NCBI GenBank assembly: GCA_041484845.1
Contig: JBGPIK010000355.1
Span: 1 to 7,137 of the forward strand
Length of the DNA: 7,137 nt
Source: JBGPIK01 sp041484845
GTDB taxonomy: Bacteria; Desulfobacterota; Binatia; UBA9968
Reading direction: 5' to 3'
Made by a program: the position numbers and the translations under genes. Shown piece by piece: positions 1 to 5,054 of the stretch. The notes under the pieces were generated by a model. That model was not told where the DNA came from. It did not search any database and was given only the letters and a program-made list of their open reading frames with translations. The first letter of the stretch is position 1. Every line of letters starts with the position of its first letter.

Positions 1-123
1 CGTGAGAAAAAATCCGTTCATGGTTCGACAGGCTCACCACGAACGGGACCGCGCAATATAAATTCAAGTACTTAGCCGTTCGTCCTGAGCGTGTCGAAGG
101 GCGATCGGCTATTTTTTCTCACG
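1..123. repeat. MITE-like palindromic element with 13-bp perfect inverted ends
   Basis: CGTGAGAAAAAAT at 1-13 is the exact reverse complement of ATTTTTTCTCACG at 111-123. Inside lie two related 33-bp units in opposite orientation, at 14-46 (minus) and 76-108 (plus). Read in the same sense both start CCGTTCGT and share TGAGC and TGTCGAA. No open reading frame of note is inside, so any mobility would need an enzyme supplied in trans. The 33-bp motif resembles widely dispersed intergenic hairpin repeats that I recall from other genomes; this has not been checked. The window begins exactly at the left arm, so a target-site duplication on that side cannot be seen. Confidence 0.6.
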
Positions 124-125
124 AC

Positions 126-198
126 CGCGGAGTTCGCTGAGTTCGGAGCATTCTTATGAAAACATGATTTTCTCTGCGCTCTCTGCGCCTCGGCGGTG
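126..198. repeat. Inverted arrays of a 9-nt periodic unit
   Basis: On the plus strand CTCTGCGCT (172-180), CTCTGCGCC (181-189) and TCGGCGGTG (190-198) form a 9-nt array. On the left, CGCGGAGTT (126-134) and CGCTGAGTT (135-143) are the same unit in opposite orientation (reverse complement AACTCAGCG). The two arrays face each other across an AT-rich spacer. The same layout recurs near 2291-2370, and a one-sided version occurs at 3523-3549. Confidence 0.6.
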
Positions 199-241
199 CA
201 ATCTCCGAGCCCTGCTTCACACAGAAGCCTGAAGACCCTTC

Positions 242-285
242 TTTTTTGGTTGCGGCAGAGCCGCGCTGGGTCCTTCGTGGTGGAA
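242..285 (+). repeat. Dispersed core repeat, copy A
   Basis: A T-run, then GGTTGCGGCAGAGCCGC, then GCTGGGT and CCTTCGTGGTG. The centre GCGGC-AGA-GCCGC is a perfect 5-bp palindromic stem. Closely matching copies occur at 2107-2147 (minus), 2384-2427 (plus) and 3562-3604 (plus). It lies downstream of the 9-nt arrays, as the plus-strand copies at 2384 and 3562 also do. Confidence 0.65.
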
Positions 286-351
286 TATTGCGCATAGTTT
301 ACTCGATTCTCACTTCGTGCCAGAGAGATTTGTCTAGGTTTTAAAAGGTAC

Positions 352-389
352 CGCCTCGGATCCCTCAAGGCGAGGCGAATCGAGGGATC
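352..389. other. Two overlapping, mutually exclusive hairpins
   Basis: CGCCTCG (352-358) can pair with CGAGGCG (371-377), and GATCCCTC (359-366) can pair with GAGGGATC (382-389). All four arms match perfectly. Each stem's arm lies in the other's loop, so only one can form at a time. No T-run follows and no gene begins close enough to prove a regulatory role. Confidence 0.35.
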
Positions 390-463
390 GCAGTTCGATG
401 CGAAAGCAGCGACAACGCCAGGGCGGCGCTTGTGTGTTCCAATACTTCTGTCATACTTTCACT

Positions 464-616
464 ATGGCGAAAAAAGAAAATGGACGCAGAAAACACGTTG
501 TTTCAGAATGGTCAGTCGGCCAGCCGCTCAGCTTCCCGGCAAAGGCGGAGGAAATTGAGGCCACAGCCTCCCAAAACAGGAAAACCAAACAACCCGCGAA
601 GGATAAGCGGAAGTAA
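464..616 (+). CDS. Possible small lysine-rich protein (doubtful)
   Basis: An ATG at 464 opens 50 codons ending at the TAA at 614-616. The product begins MAKKENGRRK, has a short central hydrophobic-poor stretch, and ends in a basic Lys-rich tail. It has no signal peptide, membrane segment or recognised motif. No Shine-Dalgarno is visible in the 20 bases before the ATG, and longer in-frame extension (to 398) runs into sequence that does not look coding. A second frame overlaps it on the same strand, and neither stands out by codon use. I list it because its composition resembles small basic cytosolic proteins, but chance is a real alternative. Confidence 0.2.
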   Translation: MAKKENGRRKHVVSEWSVGQPLSFPAKAEEIEATASQNRKTKQPAKDKRK

Positions 617-688
617 TGCGGGCTTAATTCCTCTGATCGAATCTTTTGTTGGTCCAGCCCGGCCGCGCTATAGTGTGCTGCTCGCAGT

Positions 689-1084
689 CTACTTCGCCCC
701 GTCATTTTGACCCGCCAGATGCTTGCGCAAAATAGCAGGCAATTCGCTCAAATCGAACGGCTTGTACAAAACCTGTTTAGCGCCGGCTTCCATGGCGTGG
801 CGTACACGCGTGGGGTCGTCGTAAGTTGTCTGCACGATCACCGGTATATCTTTGGTCGACGAATTCATCTTTAGCTCCCCGATGATCTGAGCGGCGCTCA
901 TACCCGGCAATCCGAAATCCAGTAGGATTAAATCAGGATGAACAGCCATTGCTTGATCGATAGCTTCCACGCCCGAGTTAACTTCGATGACTTGGTACCC
1001 GGAGCGACCGATAACTCGCGTGAGTAGCTCTCGCCAATCGCCCTCGTCTTCGACGATCAATATCTTTTTCGTTGCAGCAGCCAC
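689..1084 (-). CDS. Single-domain response regulator (CheY-like receiver)
   Basis: A stand-alone receiver domain of about 131 residues with no output domain. It would accept a phosphoryl group from a histidine kinase and signal by protein contact in the cytosol. Numbering from the GTG at 1082-1084, the acidic pocket is E12-D13-E14 (motif ILIVEDE), the phospho-acceptor is D56 (LILLDFGLPG), the switch threonine is T86 (PVIVQTT) and the conserved lysine is K108 (VLYKPF). These lie within one residue of the classic CheY positions, which is why I prefer this GTG. A longer reading from a TTG at 1114 adds ten residues ahead of the domain. Neither start has a good Shine-Dalgarno. No kinase gene is adjacent, so this is an orphan regulator. 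A perfect 7-bp inverted repeat sits just before the chosen start. The domain assignment is secure; the partner and pathway are unknown. Confidence 0.9.
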   Translation of the reverse strand: MAAATKKILIVEDEGDWRELLTRVIGRSGYQVIEVNSGVEAIDQAMAVHPDLILLDFGLPGMSAAQIIGELKMNSSTKDIPVIVQTTYDDPTRVRHAMEAGAKQVLYKPFDLSELPAILRKHLAGQNDGAK

Positions 1085-1085
1085 T

Positions 1086-1104
1086 TTGTGCTTATTCAGC
1101 ACAA
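1086..1104 (-). promoter_or_regulatory. Inverted repeat at the response-regulator start
   Basis: TTGTGCT (1086-1092) and AGCACAA (1098-1104) pair perfectly across a 5-nt loop, one base upstream of the GTG at 1084. On the mRNA it would fold across the position where a ribosome-binding site should lie. It could be an operator, a translational hairpin, or coding sequence if the TTG at 1114 is the true start. Confidence 0.35.
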
Positions 1105-1114
1105 CCAATGCCAA

Positions 1115-1663
1115 ACCAAAACTCGCTTTATTAGCGTGCGGCTCGTCGCATGCATGCGAACTTGTCCCAACCTCCCTCTCCAGATTTGAGAAATGGGCGG
1201 ATACGTTGAGCGAGCGATCGATCGGCAGTCAGGAGCACTCCGCAACGGAGTGCTATGAGACACCGGCTTCTCGCATTCATATCGTTTGCTGGCAAACCAT
1301 TACGAGACGTGTGTGTCATCGAAAAGAATCGGGAGGCCGAAATTCCACAAAAAAAGAAGCGCAGGACACAGGGGCTGATGGCGAATGTATCAAGTTTCGT
1401 CCGCGGCTCCTAACTTATTCAAGCCAGAGAGACGGCTAAATAGAGGGGCGAATCGGATGGTATCCTTTTTGCTGCATCATACGACAATTGCTTTCGGTAA
1501 AGCAAAAAAAGCCATATCCCGAAAGACACCTTGATTCTCGGGATAATGGATACGGAATAGACGGAAAGAGACTATGGAGGAGTATGGTTTACACTGGTGT
1601 GTAGTCACTCGCACCAAAGACCAAATTCTACAATCTTGGTGGTAAACCCGTCTCGTTCAATCA
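1115..1663. other. Gene-poor intergenic region with hairpins
   Basis: No convincing gene lies between the response regulator and the small protein at 1664; short frames here lack motifs and ribosome-binding sites. Visible structure: a 10-bp palindrome CGATCGATCG at 1215-1224; a perfect 9-bp stem with CAA loop at 1234-1254 (AGCACTCCG/CGGAGTGCT); a 7-bp stem with CGGT loop at 1488-1505; an 8-bp stem with 15-nt loop at 1515-1545 (TATCCCGA/TCGGGATA). None is followed by a T-run, so none is a clear terminator. A 23-codon frame from the ATG at 1574 ends at the TAA at 1643. Confidence 0.5.
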
Positions 1664-2047
1664 GTGAGAGCAGAAGAAGTAGAGGTTGAAGCCCCACTCC
1701 GGTTCGATGATCCACGCCGGGATCTTTCCCTTGCACATAATGAGTCTGGTAATTGGAAGCCGCAGGAACGTTACCTCAGTGCGATGGATCTAATCCCAAC
1801 CGACATCGAATATCGCGGTAACCGCATCGTATGGGATACGCGGCAGCTGCCCGGGACACCCTTCTGGACAGGCAGAGCAGCGGTTGTGCTGCCGCCCGAT
1901 GCCATAGGCGTTAAAAGGATCTATCGGATTCCCGACAGTGACCCATGCACGAGCGAGCAGGACGTTCGCGATCATCTCATTGGTGCGGCCAAAGATTGGA
2001 TCGACAACCAGATACAGGCTGATCACTCACAAGACCTAAGCCGCTAG
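1664..2047 (+). CDS. Conserved-looking small hypothetical protein
   Basis: From a GTG at 1664 this reads 127 codons to the TAG at 2045. An internal ATG at 1784 would give an 87-residue protein starting MDLIPTDIEYRG, and the compact, domain-like part begins there. It contains IVWDTRQLPGTPFWTGRAAV, then VLPPDA, then a helix with RDHLIGAAKDWID near the end. The pattern, with beta-strand-like aromatic and Gly/Thr residues followed by an amphipathic helix, recalls small uncharacterised cytosolic proteins seen in environmental genomes. I cannot name a family. There is no signal peptide or membrane segment. Neither start has a strong ribosome-binding site. The first 40 residues are acidic and low in predicted structure and may not be translated. 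An upstream 23-codon frame is in phase but separated by a TAA at 1643. Function unknown. Confidence 0.6.
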   Translation: MRAEEVEVEAPLRFDDPRRDLSLAHNESGNWKPQERYLSAMDLIPTDIEYRGNRIVWDTRQLPGTPFWTGRAAVVLPPDAIGVKRIYRIPDSDPCTSEQDVRDHLIGAAKDWIDNQIQADHSQDLSR

Positions 2048-2106
2048 TTATCATCCCGCTGGCATGCGGCACATCCGCCGCTACGATGCTCGATCAAAGC
2101 TTTGCT

Positions 2107-2147
2107 ATTCACCACGAAGTGCCCAATGCGGCGAAGCCGCAACCAAA
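2107..2147 (-). repeat. Dispersed core repeat, copy B (inverted)
   Basis: Read on the minus strand: TTTGGTTGCGGC, TTC, GCCGC, ATTGGGC, ACTTCGTGGTGAAT. It matches the copies at 242, 2384 and 3562 but lies in the other orientation. The central stem GCGGC/GCCGC is kept while the three loop bases differ (TTC here, against AGA and TCT). Confidence 0.6.
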
Positions 2148-2164
2148 CGTAAACAGCCGAAAGA

Positions 2165-2209
2165 CCCCCTCTTACATCTCCCCGCTCGCGGGGGAAAGAA
2201 GAGAGGGGG
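2165..2209. repeat. Strong nested hairpin, possibly a bidirectional terminator
   Basis: CCCCCTCTT (2165-2173) opposes AAGAGAGGGGG (2199-2209), and an inner CCCCG (2180-2184) pairs with CGGGG (2189-2193) around the loop CTCG. It lies about 120 bases after the stop of the gene ending at 2047. There is no T-run on either side, so a factor-independent terminator is not shown. I recall similar C-rich/G-rich hairpins as dispersed intergenic repeats. Confidence 0.45.
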
Positions 2210-2290
2210 CACGCTATTGGCCTAACTAGCGTTTCGTCAAATAATGACCTTCAAACATTTGCGCAAGCCGCGAAAATTTTGAACTATAGT

Positions 2291-2427
2291 AATACGAAAG
2301 TCACGAAGGATTCGGATCAATTCTCCTACAAAACTTTCTTAAACTTCGTGATCTTCGCGACCTTCGTGGTAAAAATTGCTTTTCTTTTTTTGATTGCGGC
2401 TCTGCCGCGCTGGGTTCTTCGTGGTAC
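2291..2427 (+). repeat. Composite repeat, copy C: 9-nt arrays plus core
   Basis: Three perfectly spaced units CTTCGTGAT, CTTCGCGAC and CTTCGTGGT fill 2344-2370. Two units in opposite orientation lie at 2291-2308 (reverse complements CTTCGTGAC and TTTCGTATT). The T-rich core follows at 2384-2427: GATTGCGGCTCTGCCGC, GCTGGGT, TCTTCGTGGT. It has the same order as copy A. A 63-codon frame crossing it is a by-product of the periodicity. Confidence 0.65.
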
Positions 2428-2447
2428 TCTACACCGGATAAAGTCCC

Positions 2448-2475
2448 AACAGCGTGAGACCCTGCACTAGCTGTT
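2448..2475 (-). terminator. Candidate terminator hairpin after pal
   Basis: On the minus strand AACAGC-TA-GTG pairs with CAC-GCTGTT around an 8-nt loop: nine pairs with a two-base bulge, 27 bases after the pal stop codon. The tract that follows (GGGACTTTATCC) has only a short T-run, so intrinsic termination would be weak. Confidence 0.35.
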
Positions 2476-2502
2476 CGCCGCTGCGAGCGTCGAAGTCACG
2501 CA

Positions 2503-3090
2503 TCACGCCGTCGGCGTGTTCTTGGCAACAAACCGATCATGGCGGTTTTTCTGCCAGCACGCTTCGTTATGTTCCGTGCAGACGGGGAGTTCTTGCCCAT
2601 AGCTCACCGTCGATAAGCGTTGCTCTGATATGCCCAGCGTCACAAGATAGTCCTTGGCCGTCTGTGCTCTTTTGGCGCCCAATGCTAGATTGTATTCAGC
2701 GGTCCCACGCTCATCGCAATGACCTTCGATCTGAACCGTTGCCGCCGGATTTTTTTTAAGCCAGTCCGCGTTGGCTTTGAGGGTTTCGCGCGCGTCGGCG
2801 CGGAGATCAGCGCGGTCAAAGTCGAAATAAATGTCCTTCAAAGGGCTGGACGTTGGCGTGCCTACGGCTTGTCCCTTTTGTAATTGATCTAAGCTGGAAG
2901 ATTGGCCGGAAGCGCTGGCAAGCGGCTTCGACGTCGTGTTGTTCTTCTGTTGTTGAGATTGGGCCGTATCCTCGGGCTTGGCTTCCGGTTTTGCCGTAGA
3001 GCACCCGCCCAAATAGAACATAACGAGTCCCACGGTCGCAGCGTTGGCCGCTGCCCGGAGCCAAAGACATCGATCTTGAACTGAAATCAT
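2503..3090 (-). CDS. pal: Peptidoglycan-associated outer-membrane lipoprotein (Pal/OmpA-like)
   Basis: Pal is a periplasm-facing outer-membrane lipoprotein of the Tol-Pal system. It holds the outer membrane to peptidoglycan by binding diaminopimelate in the cell wall. The 195-residue product has a lipoprotein signal peptide with lipobox LGGC; the lipidated Cys is residue 30. Ser follows at +2, which by the E. coli rule favours the outer membrane. Residues 31-83 form a Gln/Ser/Thr/Lys-rich linker. The OmpA-C domain runs from about 86 (DIYFDFD) to 190, with the wall-binding motif GHCDERGTAEYN at 123-134 and the following basic helix (GAKRAQTAKDYL). Cys171 and Cys178 match the Cys pair often seen near the Pal C-terminus. 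The start is fixed by a perfect Shine-Dalgarno. No tolB, tolA, tolQ, tolR or ybgF neighbour is present, so this copy stands alone. An A8 tract lies in the gene near codons 112-114. Confidence 0.93.
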   Translation of the reverse strand: MISVQDRCLWLRAAANAATVGLVMFYLGGCSTAKPEAKPEDTAQSQQQKNNTTSKPLASASGQSSSLDQLQKGQAVGTPTSSPLKDIYFDFDRADLRADARETLKANADWLKKNPAATVQIEGHCDERGTAEYNLALGAKRAQTAKDYLVTLGISEQRLSTVSYGQELPVCTEHNEACWQKNRHDRFVAKNTPTA

Positions 3091-3094
3091 ATCT

Positions 3095-3102
3095 ACCTCC
3101 TT
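3095..3102 (-). promoter_or_regulatory. Perfect Shine-Dalgarno of pal
   Basis: AAGGAGGT on the minus strand, four bases before the ATG at 3088-3090. It is the strongest ribosome-binding site in the window and suggests high Pal synthesis. Confidence 0.85.
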
Positions 3103-3128
3103 GGTCGAGACATTGTTTATTCTGTCTT

Positions 3129-3157
3129 ATTATTGCTTTTTATCTGCCTTTTGTGAA
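3129..3157 (-). promoter_or_regulatory. Near-consensus sigma70 promoter of pal
   Basis: The -35 TTCACA (3157-3152) and -10 AATAAT (3134-3129) each match the consensus at five of six bases and are 17 bp apart. Transcription would begin near 3122, giving a 5' leader of roughly 30 bases. Confidence 0.7.
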
Positions 3158-3522
3158 ACGGAGACTGGAATTGACGGGGGAGAAATCAAAAAAGGTGCTC
3201 TCCCCTGGGAAAGCATTTCTGCACGCAAGCATCGTTACCCCCCCCAACGTCGCGCCCAGCAGAACGCGCAACGTCTATACCAGCGATCTACGGCAAATGA
3301 AGACTTCATTACGAAGTCAGCCATGGGGGTACACGTGACCTCCTGCCGCCAAACGAAACCACCACATCTGAGTATAACTAATGGACGAATGCGGGCTCTA
3401 AAAATTCAATTGAGACCGAGAATTCTTCGGGTCAAGCAAAAATGCGCGGCGGCTGTAGCATTTTAGCTGCCGATTTAAGACCAAGTTGAGACGGGACGAT
3501 TCGCTGGCGACCAACCCTTGCC
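3158..3522. other. Intergenic region without a supported gene
   Basis: No frame here has a recognisable motif. A 7-bp inverted repeat, GGGGAGA (3177-3183) and TCTCCCC (3199-3205), lies just upstream of the pal promoter, and a run of eight C residues lies at 3238-3245. Otherwise I see nothing. Confidence 0.4.
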
Positions 3523-3604
3523 CTCTGCGAACTCTGCGTTCTCTGCGGTAAAAAGTTTTTTCTTTTTTGGTTGCGACTCAGCCGCGCTGGGTCTCTGTGG
3601 TGAA
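3523..3604 (+). repeat. Composite repeat, copy D: 9-nt array plus core
   Basis: CTCTGCGAA, CTCTGCGTT and CTCTGCGGT occupy 3523-3549 without gaps. After a T-rich spacer the core follows (3562-3604) with GGTTGCGACTCAGCCGC, GCTGGGT, CTCTGTGGTGAAT. The core stem has one change (GCGAC against GCCGC) and is the least symmetric copy. The array unit matches that of copy A (CTCTGCG) rather than that of copy C (CTTCGTG). Confidence 0.65.
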
Positions 3605-3632
3605 TCCTTCTTCACAGGAAACCCTGAATAGC

Positions 3633-3857
3633 CTATTTTTTCCAGATCCTTTCGAGGATTTCCTTCTGCTTATCTGTTGGCTTCCGCCCTTGATCCATCT
3701 GTCTCGCCAAACTCCCGATAAACTGCCTCTCCCAATCTGAGAACTTAGGATCATCTCGCTCTTCCCGCAAGCAAGCGATCAGATAATCTTCGCGCGACTT
3801 TTGTTGTTTTGCTTGCTCAGGAACTTTAGAAATCCCCTTGACTAGCTTCAATGCCAT
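3633..3857 (-). CDS. Small helical basic protein of unknown function
   Basis: The 74-residue product starts MALKLVKGISK and is rich in Lys, Arg, Glu and Gln. It should be all-helical and soluble, with no signal peptide, membrane segment or Cys. The C-terminal half has a regular pattern: FSDWERQFIGSLARQ, a short turn DQGRKPTDKQ, then KEILERIWKK. This looks like two amphipathic helices joined by a Gly/Pro turn. I have seen similar short C-terminal pairs in uncharacterised proteins but cannot name a family. The ATG at 3857 lacks a clear Shine-Dalgarno; AAAGAG lies about 11 bases upstream. A TATAAG (3915-3910) could serve as a -10, without a good -35. It is on the same strand as the GAPDH pair upstream and pal downstream, but the gaps make one operon unlikely. 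Confidence 0.6.
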   Translation of the reverse strand: MALKLVKGISKVPEQAKQQKSREDYLIACLREERDDPKFSDWERQFIGSLARQMDQGRKPTDKQKEILERIWKK

Positions 3858-4025
3858 AAATGCGCTGCTCTTTCTGCATCTGCCGAGCGAAGGTTACCCC
3901 TGGAGCCTACTTATACCGAAATTATTTTTCTTTGCGACGTGCTTCGCGCGTGATTTTCTACTCTGGCCTGTTGTTTAGCGCGATTCATAACCATCCCGCT
4001 AGAATTCGCTTCCGATGCCGTGCCC

Positions 4026-4040
4026 CGACGCAGCGCGTCG
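4026..4040 (-). terminator. Short perfect hairpin after the GAPDH operon
   Basis: CGACGC and GCGTCG pair perfectly around a 3-nt loop, 12 bases after the gap stop codon (TAA at 4053-4055). There is no T-run after it, so it is only a candidate terminator or 3'-end stabiliser. Confidence 0.3.
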
Positions 4041-4052
4041 CCCTCGGACTGA

Positions 4053-5054
4053 TTATTGCCAACGCGTGATCAGGTTGAGCAGATCACAGACGCGATTGGA
4101 ATATCCCCATTCGTTATCGTACCAACTGAGGCACTTGAGATACTTGCCGCCCGTAATGCTGGTAAACCCCGCATCGAAGATTGAAGAATGCGAATTGCCT
4201 ATGACGTCCGAAGACACTACAGGTAACGCCACGAACTGAAGAATACCCTTCATGCGCTTGGATTCAGCGGCGGCTTTGATCGCTGCATGCACGTCTTCAA
4301 CGGTAGCCCGCTTCTCCAATTCCACAAACAAATCGACCACGGAGCCGTCGGGGACCGGGACACGCGCGGCGATTCCGTCCAGCCTTCCTTTCAATTGAGG
4401 CAAGACCTGGCCGACCGCCTTGGCCGCGCCGGTCGATGTCGGGATGATATTTTGCGCGGCCGCGCGGCTGCGCCGCCAGTCCGAGTGGGGAACATCGGCT
4501 AGACGCTGGTCATTGGTATAGGCGTGCACGGTGTTGATGATCCCTTCGACGATGCCGAACGAGTCCTGGAGCACCTTGGCCAGCGGCGCCAGACAGTTAG
4601 TCGTGCAGCTTGCGTTTGAAATCGTCCGGTGTTCCGGCTTCAATCCGTCATCGTTGACGCCGAGCACGACCGTGTAATCGATCTCATCCTTGGCCGGAAC
4701 CGTCAGCACCACCCGCTTGGCACCGGCTTCGAGATGTTTGCCGAGTTGTTCCCGGGTCGTGAAAATACCAGTGGATTCCACGACGGCGTCAACATTCAGA
4801 TCGCGCCAAGGTAATTTGAGCGGGTCCTTCTCGCGAATCATGCGCGTGCGCCCATGCGCCGTCACCAGATCATCGCCTTCCAAGCGTGACGTGCCCTCGA
4901 AGCGCCCCATAACGGTGTCATAATTTAGCAAATACCGTAGCGCGTCATGATCAAAGACATCGTTGATGGCAACCACTTCGGCATCTGCGCGTTTGTCCAG
5001 AATTCGGAAAACGGAACGGCCGATGCGGCCGAATCCATTGATGGCAATTCTCAT
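4053..5054 (-). CDS. gap: Type I glyceraldehyde-3-phosphate dehydrogenase (NAD-type)
   Basis: This enzyme converts glyceraldehyde-3-phosphate, NAD+ and phosphate to 1,3-bisphosphoglycerate in glycolysis, and the reverse in gluconeogenesis, as a cytosolic tetramer. The 333 residues match the usual family length. The Rossmann motif NGFGRIGR is at 6-13, and N31-D32 binds the adenine ribose and favours NAD. The catalytic C150 lies in SNASCTTNC, and the general base H177 in TVHAYT. The S-loop holds DQRLADVPHSDWRRSR, the phosphate loop STGA is at 207-210, R231 is in ARVPVPDGS, and DNEWGY is at 313-318. All key residues are present, so the enzyme should be active. The ATG at 5052-5054 overlaps the TGA of the upstream GAPDH-like gene (ATGA). 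It has its own GGAGGT site five bases upstream, inside that gene. This arrangement implies one mRNA and coupled translation. No other glycolytic gene is in view. Confidence 0.97.
   Translation of the reverse strand: MRIAINGFGRIGRSVFRILDKRADAEVVAINDVFDHDALRYLLNYDTVMGRFEGTSRLEGDDLVTAHGRTRMIREKDPLKLPWRDLNVDAVVESTGIFTTREQLGKHLEAGAKRVVLTVPAKDEIDYTVVLGVNDDGLKPEHRTISNASCTTNCLAPLAKVLQDSFGIVEGIINTVHAYTNDQRLADVPHSDWRRSRAAAQNIIPTSTGAAKAVGQVLPQLKGRLDGIAARVPVPDGSVVDLFVELEKRATVEDVHAAIKAAAESKRMKGILQFVALPVVSSDVIGNSHSSIFDAGFTSITGGKYLKCLSWYDNEWGYSNRVCDLLNLITRWQ

Noticed and set aside
126..198. CRISPR array
   Set aside because: Units are 9 nt with no spacers; CRISPR repeats are about 21-40 nt with unique spacers.
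451..705. 84-codon minus-strand frame with a hydrophobic patch
   Set aside because: No family motif or ribosome-binding site; it overlaps the end of the receiver gene in another frame and competes with plus-strand frames of equal quality.
987..1439. 150-codon plus-strand frame
   Set aside because: Its first part is antisense to the response regulator, the rest has no motif and high Cys/Ser scatter, and there is no Shine-Dalgarno.
2279..2470. 63-codon plus-strand frame with a hydrophobic, membrane-like stretch
   Set aside because: It lies across the 9-nt array and core repeat; the hydrophobicity comes from translating the CTTCGTGGT periodicity and T-run.
3101..3466. 121-codon plus-strand frame opposite the pal promoter
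   Set aside because: It covers the pal Shine-Dalgarno and promoter on the other strand and shows no protein-like pattern.
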